A stretch of 64,000 bases of DNA, from positions 5,394,001 through 5,458,000 of the forward strand of contig OZ244625.1 of the NCBI GenBank assembly GCA_965218555.1, given 5' to 3'. Numbering within the stretch: position 1 is the first letter of the stretch; every line of letters starts with the position of its first letter. A program made the translations under genes and the position numbers. This DNA is from JAPPLB01 sp965218555 (GTDB taxonomy: Bacteria; Acidobacteriota; Terriglobia; Bryobacterales; UBA6623). Positions 54,090-64,000 of this stretch are shown here, one piece after another. The notes below the pieces were generated by a model. It was not told the origin of the DNA, did not search any database, and worked only from the letters and a program-made list of their open reading frames with translations.

Positions 54090-55548
54090 ATGGCATACAT
54101 CACTGGGGCAGATCGCGCTCAGGTGCTTCTGCTGCCGGATTCGGTAGATGACTATGTGGGTGCAGACAACCCAGTGCGGTTCATCGACGCTTTCGTCGAC
54201 AGTCTGGACTTGGCGGGGGCGGGGTTCGAACGAGCGGAGCCGAAAGAGACCGGGCGCCCGGGGTACGATCCCGCCGACTTGCTGAAGCTGCGCCGACTTG
54301 CTGAAGCTGTACATCTACGGGTATCTGAACCGGGTGCGGTCCAGCCGGCGGCTGGAGGCGGAGACGCACCGCAATTTGGAGGTGATCTGGCTGCTGCGCC
54401 GCCTGCGGCCGGACTTCAAGAGCATTGCGGATTTTCGGCGCGAGAACCGGGAGGCGTTGCGGCAAGTGTTCCGAGACTTCGTGAAGGTGTGCCGGAGCCT
54501 GGAGCTGTTCGGCCGGGAGTTGATCGCGGTCGATGGCACGCGGATCAAGGCGGTAAACAGCCGGGACCGGAACTTCACCGAGGCCAAGCTGCGGCGCGAG
54601 TTGGCGGCGAGCCAGGAACGGCTGGAGCGGTACCTGCAGCAGATGGATGAGATGGATGCGGCCGACGCGGCCGATGCGAGCCCCAGCAAGGGGCGGGTGC
54701 GGGATCTGGCACAGAAGATTGCGGCGCTGCGAGAGCGCCGGACGCGTCTCGAAACGCACCGTAAGGCGCTGCAGGAGAGTGGCGAGGAGCAGCTCTCGCT
54801 GACCGACCCCGACGCCCGGGCGATGCACAGCGGCACTGGAGTGGGGGTGGGTTACAACGTGCAGATCGCGGTGGACACGAAGAACAAGCTGATTGCCGAG
54901 CAGCAGGTGCAGCGTCAGGTTTCCGATCTCGGGCTGCTGGCCGAGACGGCGAGCGCGGCGCGAGAGAGCCTCGGCGTCGAGCGGATCGATGCGGTGGCTG
55001 ACAAGGGATACTTCAAGGTCGAGGATATCGCCGGGTGCGAGGCGACGGGAGTCACGCCGCACGTGCCGAAGCCGCAACGCAGCCCGGCCCGTGACCGCGG
55101 CCGGTTTCCGAAGACGCGGTTCCGCTACGACGCAGGGACCGACACCTATGCCTGCCCTGTCGGGCAGCGCCTCAAGCCCCGGTACACCAGCAGGGTACGA
55201 GACACGACGTTGGTCCACTACGCCAATCGCGGGGCCTGCCGAGGCTGCGCCTTGAAGGCGCTGTGCACTAACGACAGCTACCGGCGGATCTCTCGCTACC
55301 AGGGGGAAGCCGTGCTGGACCGCATGGCAGAGCGTCTGGCCCAACGGCCCGAGTTGCTGAGGCAGCGCCGGGAATCCGTCGAGCATCCTTTCGGTTCGAT
55401 CAAGCAGTGGATGGGCCAAGGCGCGTTCCTGATGCGCAGGCTTGAAAACGTCCGGGGCGAGTTCAGCCTGACCGCCCTTGCCTACAACATCCGCCGTGCG
55501 ACCAGCTTGGTCGGCGTCCCGACACTGATCGCGGCGGTCCGCACCTGA
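54090..55548 (+). pseudogene. IS1182-family transposase, frameshifted by a 19-bp tandem duplication
   Basis: DDE transposase of about 479 codons when repaired. The first part starts at ATG 54090 (SVDDYVGADNPVRFIDAFVD) and the second part runs in another frame from 54298 to 55548 (IAVDGTRIKAVNSRDRNFT, AVADKGYFKVEDI, NIRRATSLVG, with the C-rich YACPVGQR...CRGCALKALC). The 19-base unit cgccgacttgctgaagctg occurs twice in tandem (54272-54290 and 54291-54309), which changes frame; deleting one copy rejoins YDPADLLKL to YIYGYL. It therefore looks inactive. Confidence 0.88.
54272..54309 (+). repeat. 19-bp tandem duplication inside the IS1182 transposase
   Basis: Two perfect head-to-tail copies of cgccgacttgctgaagctg. 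The insertion of 19 bases shifts the frame. Confidence 0.95.
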
Positions 55549-55696
55549 TATCGTCGGCCGTACGTGTCGAAATCAGCCGGAATCGCCCCCCACAAGTGGC
55601 TTGGCAAGCCATAGGTGCCCACGGTGGGGCAAACCCTTGCGATACGCGGACACAGCACCAACGCCGACCCAACCAGTCGGAGAATCCGCCCTGGTC

Positions 55697-56845
55697 TCAG
55701 TTTTCACACAGTCTGGATCGTTTCTGCAACGTCAGAAGGGCGTCGCCAAGGTTGATCTGCGTCATGGCCCAATCGAGCGGCACACGCTCGCGGGTGCGTT
55801 CTTTGAGCGCCGCGCGGTGAGCTTCCACCGCCTGTTCGAGCCGCTCGGTGCCGCTCTCCCTCTCCCCCAGCGTCACGAGCGCACTTCCAAGGTTGTTCTG
55901 TGTCGCAGCCCAAGCGAGCGGCACACGCTCGCGGGTGCGTTCTTTGAGCGCCGCGCAGTAAGCCTCCACGGCCTGTTCAAGCCGCTCGATGCCGCTCTCC
56001 CTCTCCCCCAGAATCGCAAGCGCGCTTCCAAGGTTGTTCTGCGTAGCGGCCCAAGCGAGCGGCATACGCTCGCGGGTGCGTTCCTCGAGCACCGCCCGGT
56101 AAGCCTCCACGGCCTGTTCAAGCCGCTCGGTGCCTCTCTCCCTCTCTCCAAGGGTCACAAGGGCGTTGCCGAGCGCTTCTTGCATGGTGGATCGGCGTCG
56201 GGGCTTGTCAATCGCAGAACAATTGAGCAGGCCGGTTAGCTTTTCTGTGGCTTTTCTCAGCCCCTTCTCCAGCAACTGGCCGCGTGTTTCGGTTCGGGCG
56301 AGTGGGGCTACAGACGCCAGAGCCACGGCGGTCAGTTGGGCGCGAAGATCTTCGTGAAATTGCAACCCTAATGTGGCCAGTTCCAATTCGTAAGGTTTGT
56401 CTCCCCGAGCGAGGTTACCGTCGCCCGCACGGGGAACGAACCACAGACTCAATACCTCTGCGGGCTTTTTGACAAGTCCGACAACCGCCAAGTCGGCGTT
56501 CCATTTTTCCAGCACTATGCGAGCGTCTCTCTGCATGGCCGCTCGCCACTCATCCCCAGCGCCAGACGCCTTTACTATACGGGCTGAACGAATCAGCCTG
56601 ATGCCCTCAACGTTGCTGAATGCTTGACCAACGATTCTGGTATCGTCGCCGTTGTGATCGTTGTCCAGCCAACACAACACGAAGCAGAAACGGTCTTCGG
56701 AGCATCGCGTCTTCGTCGGCCAACAGTTTTTTACGGCCAATAATAGCTGCCCCAGCGAAGGGACAAACCGGTGGAGCCATCCCAATAACCAAGACGTCAG
56801 CAGAGCTGTCAGCACAGTCACTACGATGCCAACAATCAACTCCAT
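55697..56845 (-). pseudogene. Membrane-anchored TPR protein truncated by the IS1182 element
   Basis: About 382 residues are left. The N-terminal membrane helix MELIVGIVVTVLTALLTSWL is followed by a region of about 170 residues without recognised domain and then TPR repeats of 47 residues (LGERESGTERLEQAVEAHRA, WAATQNNLGSAL). At least three successive units of 141 bases are almost identical (55748, 55889 and 56030 mark the same point). The last unit stops at LLTLQ and the final codons (KRSRLCEN, stop) come from the IS inverted repeat. ATG 56845 is chosen because GGGGA lies eight bases upstream. Confidence 0.7.
55748..56170 (-). repeat. Three near-identical 141-bp coding repeats (TPR units)
   Basis: Anchor sequence aaggttg recurs at 55748, 55889 and 56030, spaced exactly 141 bases (47 codons). 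The copies differ at few positions, showing recent duplication or gene conversion. Confidence 0.85.
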
Positions 56846-57017
56846 TCCAGTGTCCCCTATCTCCTTCTCGGTACTATCATGAACTGCACTCGGTTTTCTG
56901 GAGAATGACCCTACCACCCGACAGCAACAGCAGCGAGAGAACCATCCGGCCCTATGCGCATTCCGTCAAACGGATGAAAAGTACCTCCAACTGCGACACA
57001 CGTCACCACCCCCCCAC

Positions 57018-57047
57018 TTGAAACTTTACCATTTCTTCCCCTAGAAT
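57018..57047 (+). promoter_or_regulatory. Probable lexA promoter
   Basis: TTGAAA (57018-57023), an 18-base spacer and TAGAAT (57042-57047) lie about 20 bases before the lexA ATG. I do not see a GAAC-type or CTGT-type SOS box overlapping it. Confidence 0.5.
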
Positions 57048-57067
57048 AGAAGGCGAAGGAGACTGCC

Positions 57068-57697
57068 ATGGCACTCACTCGCCGCCAAAAAGAAGTCCTG
57101 GATTGGATCGCGGGGTTCATCAGCAGCAACGGATACAGCCCGAGTTTCGAAGAGATCGCCGACGGGATCGGCCTCGCCTCGATCGCCACCGTCCACAAGC
57201 ATCTCACCGCGCTCGACAGCAAAGGCTACCTCAAACGCAGCTTCAACCAGAGTCGCGCCCTCGACCTTGCTCCCAAGTATTACCGCGAGATGCGCCAGCA
57301 CAAGCAAGTGTTCCCTCCGCCGCCGGAAACCCCTCTGCTGGGCACGATCGCGGCCGGCCGGCCGATCGAAAGCTACAGCAATCCGGATACCCTCTCATTC
57401 GCCGACTTCACGGGAACCAAGGATGTCTACGCGCTCGAAGTCCGCGGCGAGTCGATGATCGACGACCACATCATGGAGGGCGACTATGTCCTTGTCGAGA
57501 ACACGAAACAGGTGCGGGATGGCGACATCGTTGTAGCGCTCGTCGATGGGTCGGAAACGACGCTCAAGCGCTTCTACCGGGAACAGAACGACCACGCCCG
57601 GCTGCAGCCCGCCAACCCGGCCATGGAGCCGATCATCGTTCCCTTGCGGGACCTCGACATCCAGGGACGCGTCCTCGCCGTCCATCGGCGCTTTTAG
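57068..57697 (+). CDS. lexA: LexA repressor
   Basis: A 209-residue SOS repressor. The N-terminal winged helix-turn-helix includes SPSFEEIADGIGLASIATVH. The self-cleavage site lies in GTIAAGRPIE (Ala96-Gly97), and the catalytic dyad is Ser129 in VRGESMIDDHI and Lys167 in ETTLKRFYRE. RecA-stimulated autocleavage relieves repression. GGAG lies six bases upstream of ATG. Encoded immediately before the fatty-acid genes but with its own promoter. No regulon member is recognised in the window. Confidence 0.97.
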   Translation: MALTRRQKEVLDWIAGFISSNGYSPSFEEIADGIGLASIATVHKHLTALDSKGYLKRSFNQSRALDLAPKYYREMRQHKQVFPPPPETPLLGTIAAGRPIESYSNPDTLSFADFTGTKDVYALEVRGESMIDDHIMEGDYVLVENTKQVRDGDIVVALVDGSETTLKRFYREQNDHARLQPANPAMEPIIVPLRDLDIQGRVLAVHRRF

Positions 57698-57785
57698 TAG
57701 CGGCCCTGGCGTCGGCGGACGCTCATGTAAGTCTTAGGAACGGCTCGTTTCCGCGCTGATGTCGCACCGGCGGACTGCCCGGCGC

Positions 57786-57814
57786 TTGCCCCCTACCGCA
57801 TGCCCCGTTAGAAT
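57786..57814 (+). promoter_or_regulatory. Probable acpP-fabF promoter
   Basis: TTGCCC (57786-57791), 17 bases and TAGAAT (57809-57814) upstream of acpP, giving a leader of about 30 bases. Good spacing; not tested. Confidence 0.5.
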
Positions 57815-57850
57815 CAGAAATTCGTCTCGTTTTGCATTTCTGGAGGATCC

Positions 57851-58087
57851 ATGGACGTTGAGCAAAAGGTGAAGCAGATCATCTGCGAGCAATTGAGCGT
57901 TGAAGAGTCGGAAGTTACCCGCGAAGCTTCTTTCGTCGAGACTCTCAACGCCGACTCCCTCGACATCGTCGAGCTGATTATGGCCTTCGAGGAAGCCTTC
58001 AACATCGAGATCCCCGACAACGAGGCTGAGAAGATCCGCCTGGTCGGCGATGCCATCGATTACATCAAAGCCCACAAGAAGAAGTAA
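57851..58087 (+). CDS. acpP: Acyl carrier protein
   Basis: A 78-residue acyl carrier protein. Ser36 in NADSLDIVELIM receives 4'-phosphopantetheine, as in E. coli AcpP. Four-helix bundle with acidic composition. GGAGGA lies close before the ATG. First gene of acpP-fabF-etfB-etfA, which links fatty-acid chain building with an electron-transfer flavoprotein. Confidence 0.97.
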   Translation: MDVEQKVKQIICEQLSVEESEVTREASFVETLNADSLDIVELIMAFEEAFNIEIPDNEAEKIRLVGDAIDYIKAHKKK

Positions 58088-58127
58088 GTCTCGCTGAACA
58101 TCACGCCGCCGGAAGGGAGCTATCTGT

Positions 58128-59366
<1,239 letters not shown>

Positions 59367-59400
59367 TAGCAGCCAAAACGGCTGAGCATTCTCGCTCATC

Positions 59401-60171
59401 ATGCGCATCTTCGTCTGCGTGAAGCAGGTGCCCGCCGGCGACTCGCTGCTGCATGTCGATGCCGACTCCGGCCGAATCGACGACGGCGGCTTCAGCTACG
59501 AGATGAACGAGCCGGATGCCTACGCACTGGAAGAGGCGTTGCAACTCAAGGAGAAGCACGGTGGCGAAGTTGTCGCTGTTTCCGCGGGCCCGGCGCGTGC
59601 GGCGTCAACGATTCGCGAGGCCCTGGCGAAGGGTGCGGACCGCGGCATCCTTGTCGAGGATGACCGTCTTGCCACCGCGGACGCTTTCGTGAGTGCTCGC
59701 GCACTGGCCGCGGCCATTCGCAGTGAGCAGTTCGACCTGCTCTTGACGGGTCTGCAGTCCGACGACGCTGGCTTCGGCCAAACCGGTGTTCTGCTCGCCG
59801 AACTTCTCGGGATACCCCACGCGACGCTGATCGTGCAGGTGCAGGCCGACGTCGGCAAGCTCCGTGTCAAACGTGAGTTGGAAGCCGGCTGGTTCCAGCA
59901 CATCGGCATGGATCTGCCGGCGCTGCTCACGATCCAATCGGGCATCAACAAGGTTCGCTATGCGACGTTGATGGGTATCAAGAGGGCCAAGAACAAGCCC
60001 CTGGCGCGTCACAACCCCGCGGACCTCGGTGTCGATCTCTCGCCTACCCAAACCGTCCGGCGCCTCTATACTCCTGCCAAAACCAAGCAAACAGAGATGA
60101 TCGACGGCGTCGCCACAGAGGCCGCCGCTATGTTAATCGAGAAGTTGAGGTTCGAGGCGCGAGTATTATGA
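59401..60171 (+). CDS. etfB: Electron transfer flavoprotein, beta subunit
   Basis: A 256-residue EtfB, an adenine-nucleotide alpha-hydrolase-like protein partnering EtfA. CVKQVPAGDSLLHVD, the block LLTGLQSDDAGFGQTGVLLAELLG and VRYATLMGIKRAKNK are typical. It accepts electrons from acyl-CoA dehydrogenases or similar enzymes. The gene overlaps etfA by four bases (ATGA), so the two are coupled. Starts 34 bases after fabF. Confidence 0.95.
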   Translation: MRIFVCVKQVPAGDSLLHVDADSGRIDDGGFSYEMNEPDAYALEEALQLKEKHGGEVVAVSAGPARAASTIREALAKGADRGILVEDDRLATADAFVSARALAAAIRSEQFDLLLTGLQSDDAGFGQTGVLLAELLGIPHATLIVQVQADVGKLRVKRELEAGWFQHIGMDLPALLTIQSGINKVRYATLMGIKRAKNKPLARHNPADLGVDLSPTQTVRRLYTPAKTKQTEMIDGVATEAAAMLIEKLRFEARVL

Positions 60172-61148
60172 GTATTCTCGTCTTCCTGGAGCAACAAGCC
60201 CGCGGCATGCACCCCATGTCTTGGGAAGGGCTCTCCGCCGGACAGCAACTCGCACAGGACCTCGGCGCCCCCTTGTACGCGGTGGCCGCCGGCCGCCGCG
60301 ACGGACTCTCCGCGGCGGCATCGAAACGGGTTGACGGCGTGATCGCGCTTCAGAGTGAGGCGCTCGTGGAGTACTCCGCGGATGCCTGGTGCATCGCGCT
60401 GCGCGCCGTGCTCGACAAGCTTTCTCCGACACTCGTTCTGTTTCCGCACACCTATCAAGTCCGCGACTTCGGGCCGAAACTGGCGGCCTCGCTCAATCGG
60501 CCTTTTGTCAGCGACGCGGTCGGTGTCCGCGTTGAGGACGGTCAGCTCGTTTTCATACGCCAGGTCTACCAAGGCAAACTGCACGCGGACGTGACGCTCA
60601 GCGGGGAGCTTCCTTTCTTCGCGTCGCTGCAATCCGGTTCGTTTCGTGCGGACCGCCTGCAAGACGCCGACCAACCAGCGCCCATCGAAACGTTCCCCGT
60701 CGAGATCGACCCCTCTCAGCTCCGCACTCGCCCCGAAGCCGCGTTTCGGGAATTGAAGGGTGCAGTCGACCTGTCTGCCGCCGAAATCATCGTCTCGGTG
60801 GGCCGCGGGATCAAGAATCAGGAGAACATCGAGCTGGCCCGCGAACTCGCCGACGCCATCGGCGGAGAACTCGGCGCCTCCCGGCCGATCTGCGATAACG
60901 GCTGGCTCCCGCTGGAAAGGCAGATTGGCAGCTCCGGCCAAACCGTTTCGCCGAAGCTGTACCTGGCCCTGGGCATTTCAGGCGCCATTCAGCACGTCGT
61001 TGGCATGAAGGGTTCGAAGACGATCGTCGCGATCAATCGTGACCCGAGCGCGCCCATCTTCGAAATCGCCGACTACGGCATCGCCGGCGACCTCTTCGAG
61101 ATTGTCCCGGCCCTGACCAAGGCGCTGCGTTCCTCCGCTGAAGGCTAG
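60168..61148 (+). CDS. etfA: Electron transfer flavoprotein, alpha subunit
   Basis: A 326-residue EtfA. The C-terminal FAD-binding region shows LYLALGISGAIQHVVGMKGS, IVAINRDPSAPIFEIADYGI and AGDLFEIVPAL. The N-terminal half resembles EtfB. It carries the flavin and docks on the membrane ETF-quinone oxidoreductase or other partner. Last gene of the unit; its start overlaps etfB. Confidence 0.95.
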   Translation: MSILVFLEQQARGMHPMSWEGLSAGQQLAQDLGAPLYAVAAGRRDGLSAAASKRVDGVIALQSEALVEYSADAWCIALRAVLDKLSPTLVLFPHTYQVRDFGPKLAASLNRPFVSDAVGVRVEDGQLVFIRQVYQGKLHADVTLSGELPFFASLQSGSFRADRLQDADQPAPIETFPVEIDPSQLRTRPEAAFRELKGAVDLSAAEIIVSVGRGIKNQENIELARELADAIGGELGASRPICDNGWLPLERQIGSSGQTVSPKLYLALGISGAIQHVVGMKGSKTIVAINRDPSAPIFEIADYGIAGDLFEIVPALTKALRSSAEG

Positions 61149-61357
61149 GTGAATATGGAGCCGCCAGCCGGAAGCCGCGCATAACCCTTAGGGCGACGAA
61201 CATTTTGGGTCGTCGGTTTTGTCGTTGGTCGGAGCAGATCGACCCGGATCGTCTCCTTCTCAGCCCGCGCCGAGCGACCGCAGAAGCCGCCGCAACTTCC
61301 ACGGAACTTCCACCAGGGACGGCTAATCCGGGGCTCATGGTCGAGCCGTGTGTTGGT

Positions 61358-61386
61358 TTGACAGTACCGAACCGAGCCGATACGAT
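61358..61386 (+). promoter_or_regulatory. Promoter of tRNA-Arg
   Basis: TTGACA (61358-61363), exactly 17 bases and TACGAT (61381-61386), 27 bases before the mature tRNA start. Near-consensus. Confidence 0.7.
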
Positions 61387-61413
61387 CAGATCGTAGTTGC
61401 TTCCTCGCAAAAC

Positions 61414-61490
61414 GCGCTCGTAGCTCAGTTGGATAGAGCGTCTGGCTACGAACCAGAAGGTCGGGAGTTCGAATCTCTCCGGGCGCGCCA
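61414..61490 (+). tRNA. tRNA-Arg (anticodon ACG)
   Basis: Complete 77-base cloverleaf with CCA. The acceptor stem GCGCTCG pairs with CGGGCGC. The anticodon stem TCTGG/CCAGA has loop CTACGAA and anticodon ACG at 61448-61450. The T loop reads GTTCGAATC. Confidence 0.97.
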
Positions 61491-61808
61491 CTCGTCTTTT
61501 CGGGATCAATAACCTGTGGAACGACTGATCTGCCGAGTTCCACGTGACACCCCATTCCCGACGGAGAGCGAAGTTCTCATTCTTTTCTGTCGGATTCAGA
61601 ACGGAGATGCTCCGTGCTGATTCTGAAGATTCCGTCTGTTGCTAGTCTGCATTTCTCACCACGTGGGGAGGCGAAGTGTGTGCGGGTCACGAGACACGAA
61701 TCACGGCCCTTACACAGCGAGCACGGCAAGCAAGCGCAACGAAGTCATGACGGTCTTATCGCGTGCTTCCCCCGTCAGGTGGTGTGAAATGCAGGCGAGG
61801 CTCATCTC
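61491..61808. other. Gene-free interval between tRNA-Arg and the sialidase-like gene
   Basis: Holds a MITE (61646-61795); otherwise nothing recognised. Confidence 0.5.
61646..61795 (+). mobile_element. CTAG-type MITE, copy 6 (short form)
   Basis: A 150-base element starting TCTGCATTTCTCACCAC and ending GGTGTGAAATGCAGG. Flanks are CTAG (61642-61645) and CGAG (61796-61799), one mismatch from a duplication. Its right end lies 14 bases from the start of the sialidase-like gene, so the gene's leader is partly made of it. Confidence 0.8.
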
Positions 61809-63040
61809 ATGAATGCGTTGCCGTGTTGGGTCACATTCGGTTGTCTCGGGTTTTTGTTGCTTGGAGGATGTGGCGATGTTGAAACTTCCACCGACTTGCG
61901 TTCGGTGAACCGGTCCTCCGAGTTCGCATCCATTGCACCCAACGGCGAGGTCGCCGTCCTCCGGGATGGGCGGAAGGTCGATGCCCTGCCGGCGGAATTC
62001 ATCCCGCTGGACTACCCCGAAATGCCGTGGCGCGGCGACCCGGCGATCGGCATGAGTTCCGATGGGACGATCTACATCGCGCTGTATGCCAAGATCTTCG
62101 TTTCCAATGACGGCGGACGCCAATGGGAGTCCCGTCGTATCGATGTCGAATCGTTCGATCCACCCGCAACCGAGAGGGCAAACTACGACTCGTTCGTCGT
62201 CCTCAGAGACGGAACGCTGCTGTGGGCGTACCATGCGCCGGAACACGAGACCGATTTTGTCGTCCGCAGCGTTGACGGTGGAAAGACGTGGCAACCGTGG
62301 AGTCACATCACTGACCGTTCTCCCTTCAGTTCAGCCGGCGGTAATCAGAATTGCATGACCGAGTTGGCCGACGGGACGATCCTTTGGCCAACACGTCTGG
62401 GTCCGTCCAAAAGCGAACGCGAGCCAAATAACCCTTGGAGTGGTACGGCCCACTGGACGACGTATGTCTACCGCTCGACAGACGGAGGACGGTCCTGGAA
62501 AGAGAAGACCTTGCTGCAGACATGGGGCACTGAGACGAACCTGCTCGAACTCGCTTCGGACCGTTTGTTGGCCGCCATCCGCTATCAACGCTATGCCCAC
62601 GCCCCTGCGCCACCCAACGAGCCCGATGAGTTATCCACGGCGGACCAGAAACAGGGCTCGGTTGGCAAGCGCGTCTTTCTGGCGGATTCGTCAGACGCGG
62701 GCTATACCTGGACGAACTTTCGACCTGTCAAGAGCAACGCCAGCGGAGAGATGGACATCTGGCGCAACTGTCTGACGGAACGGTCGTGCTTGCACACGAG
62801 CGGTGGTATCCCTACGAAGTCGGTGATGTCCGGGCGCGTGTGAGCCGCGACCAAGGGCAAACGTGGGCTCCGGAGGCTTACCGCTTGAGCCCAGGGCACG
62901 GATATGCCGCAAGCGTCGTCCTTCCTGATGACACCATCGTCACGGCTCTCGGCAACACGCCTTTGAACGAGAAGGGTCGGTCCGTTGATGGCAAATGGTA
63001 CGCCCAGGTGGTTCGCTGGCGCCTGAGAGACAGCGAATAG
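61809..63040 (+). pseudogene. Sialidase/BNR-repeat-like lipoprotein, broken by a frameshift
   Basis: About 410 codons in two frames. The leader ends with a lipobox (GFLLLGGCGD), so the product would be lipid-anchored. BNR/Asp-box features SNDGGRQWESR, SVDGGKTWQPW, STDGGRSWKEKT and SRDQGQTWAPEA repeat through the chain, as in sialidases and related six-bladed propellers. The frame is lost near 62754-62757, after GEMD. One extra base restores HLAQLSDGTVVLAHE, and the second frame runs to 63040. Family members cleave terminal sialic acid or similar sugars. Could also be a sequencing error. Confidence 0.75.
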
Positions 63041-63078
63041 AATCACTGGAAGCGGTAGCGGATGCAGGGTTCACGAAG

Positions 63079-64000
63079 CTAGGACCATCCAGAGCCGGTC
63101 TCAACCGATCCGTTCAGTCGTGGAGCAACTTCGTGTGCGAAAAGCTCCAGGCTGCGCATCCATAGATCACGATCGTCCCAATCGTGGGCGACAAGGACCA
63201 AAGTCCCAAATGGTCCGATGCGTTCGCGAAGCTCCAGGACCCGGCGGGCAACATCCTCCGGGTCGCCGGCGATGACAACCTCGTTCATGAAATAGTCCAG
63301 ATTACAGTCGTCGTCGCTCATCTCCGGGTCGGGCTTCCAGATCGTGAGACCTGAGCCCGAAGTGCGCTTGGTCAACTCGAGGATGTATTGAATGCACGAG
63401 CCCAGTGAATTCTGGCGGGCGAGTTTCCGGGCCGCGGCCGTCGTGTCCGCGACGAGGATGTTGCGAGATACGCACCACTCCGACGGGTCAACCGGGCGTT
63501 CCGCCAAGGCCGCTCCTTCAGCGAACGTCTTCCATTGATCGACGAGGACCTCCTCGTGAAGCATATGGTGGCTGATGAGACGAAACCCTCGGGCGGCGGC
63601 TGCTTTCAATCCCGCCGAGGCGCGGCTGATGCCCGGGACGAAGATCGGCGGGGTTGGTCGTTGCATGGGCTTGTGAAGCGCCCCGATGCCCATTTCCTCA
63701 TCGACGGTGTCGTGCAGTCGTACCTTCCAGAACCGTCCGTCGAGATCATATGGCGGATCGCTCGTCCAGATCTTCAGGATCATATCGATCGCTTCGGCGA
63801 CCCGCGCCCCGCTGTCCTGCGGATCGATGCCGTAAAGCTCCATGTCAGTAGCCACCGCACCCGGACCGAAACAGACGTTTAATCGCCCGTGCGACAGATG
63901 GTCGAGAAACGCAAGCCGGCTCGCGACGTGGGCGGGGTGATGGTACTGAAGGCAAACGGGAGCAGCACCGACTCGCATCGTTTTCGTCATGCCAAGCACC
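63079..64000 (-). CDS. Luciferase-like (LLM) flavin-dependent monooxygenase, 5' end cut by the window
   Basis: At least 306 residues of a bacterial luciferase-fold monooxygenase; about 50-70 N-terminal residues lie beyond the window. HPAHVASRLAFLDHLSHGRL and the block EAIDMILKIWTSDPP with RFWKVRLHD match the family, which uses reduced FMN/F420. Substrate unknown. The start lies outside the window. Confidence 0.85.
   Translation of the reverse strand, partial: VLGMTKTMRVGAAPVCLQYHHPAHVASRLAFLDHLSHGRLNVCFGPGAVATDMELYGIDPQDSGARVAEAIDMILKIWTSDPPYDLDGRFWKVRLHDTVDEEMGIGALHKPMQRPTPPIFVPGISRASAGLKAAAARGFRLISHHMLHEEVLVDQWKTFAEGAALAERPVDPSEWCVSRNILVADTTAAARKLARQNSLGSCIQYILELTKRTSGSGLTIWKPDPEMSDDDCNLDYFMNEVVIAGDPEDVARRVLELRERIGPFGTLVLVAHDWDDRDLWMRSLELFAHEVAPRLNGSVETGSGWS

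Larger units (their letters stand above)
54021..55727 (+). mobile_element. IS1182-family insertion sequence (broken)
   Basis: About 1.7 kb. Inverted ends gcggaaaggatccagactgc (54021 on) and, on the other side, the complement of gcagaaacgatccagactgt (ending 55727) match at 25 of 28. It contains one transposase gene that has been frame-broken by a 19-base tandem duplication. The right end forms the 3' end of the adjacent TPR gene. Confidence 0.85.

Noticed and set aside
55748..56170. Regular direct repeats possibly resembling a CRISPR or satellite
   Set aside because: They are 141 bases long, contiguous, in frame and encode TPR units. No CRISPR array was seen anywhere in the window.

Overview
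The window looks like chromosomal DNA of a high-GC heterotrophic bacterium, most likely an acidobacterium of the Bryobacterales/Solibacterales type. A planctomycete- or verrucomicrobium-like relative cannot be excluded from sequence alone. The hint is the gene mix: Tat-exported Gfo/Idh/MocA dehydrogenases, arylsulfatases, secreted PIG-L deacetylases, PA14/multiheme cytochrome c proteins paired with sorbosone-dehydrogenase-like propellers, a DUF6807 (PmoA-type) protein and a DUF6599-type protein, beside ordinary single-copy housekeeping genes (secA, lexA, mdh, icd, thrC, acpP-fabF, etfBA).

Layout. 1-7100: sppA, then three tandem exported PIG-L deacetylase paralogues (the third has lost the zinc/catalytic motif) and an arylsulfatase. 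7100-9700: a PD-(D/E)XK nuclease-like gene and a 1.5 kb gene-free stretch holding a MITE. 9700-18300: an Fsa-type aldolase, tRNA-Val and tRNA-Pro, a frameshifted sorbosone-dehydrogenase-like gene coupled to a pentaheme PA14 cytochrome, two Gfo/Idh/MocA oxidoreductases and a small secreted protein. 18900-27600: mdh-icd, an amidase, gene relics, a phosphoesterase, a heme-binding toroid protein with a CBM9-like protein, and a DUF6807 protein. 27650-29380: an IS1380-family element with a nonsense mutation. 29400-41440: a queuosine-precursor transporter, a MATE pump, a 2OG-Fe(II) oxygenase, a second sulfatase, a PLP gamma-enzyme, secA, a DUF6599-type protein and a cupin. 41440-42470: an intact IS481-family element with a GCTAGG duplication. 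42500-52300: a DUF4864-type protein, a lytic transglycosylase, thrC, an AttEFGH-like ABC export operon, a GlcE-like FAD protein and an amidohydrolase. 52300-56850: a scarred mobile region (serine-recombinase relic, a lone IS end, an ankyrin protein, a broken IS1182-family element, a truncated TPR gene). 56850-61500: lexA, acpP-fabF-etfB-etfA and tRNA-Arg. 61500-64000: a MITE, a frameshifted sialidase-like lipoprotein and a partial luciferase-like monooxygenase.

How it works together. The exported enzymes (two sulfatases, deacetylases, sialidase-like protein, CBM9-like protein, Gfo/Idh dehydrogenases, cytochrome-linked sugar oxidation) suit life on sulfated or amino-sugar polysaccharides. The housekeeping blocks are intact and well expressed in appearance, whereas accessory genes show frameshifts and relics.

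The most interesting signal is a family of about 150-177 bp non-coding elements (at least six full or partial copies) with CCTGCATTTCTCACCAC-type terminal inverted repeats and 4-bp CTAG/CTAA duplications. Their ends closely resemble the left inverted repeat of the local IS1380 element. IS481, IS1380 and these MITEs all sit at CTAG-like sites, and two insertions lie exactly on TAG stop codons without destroying them.
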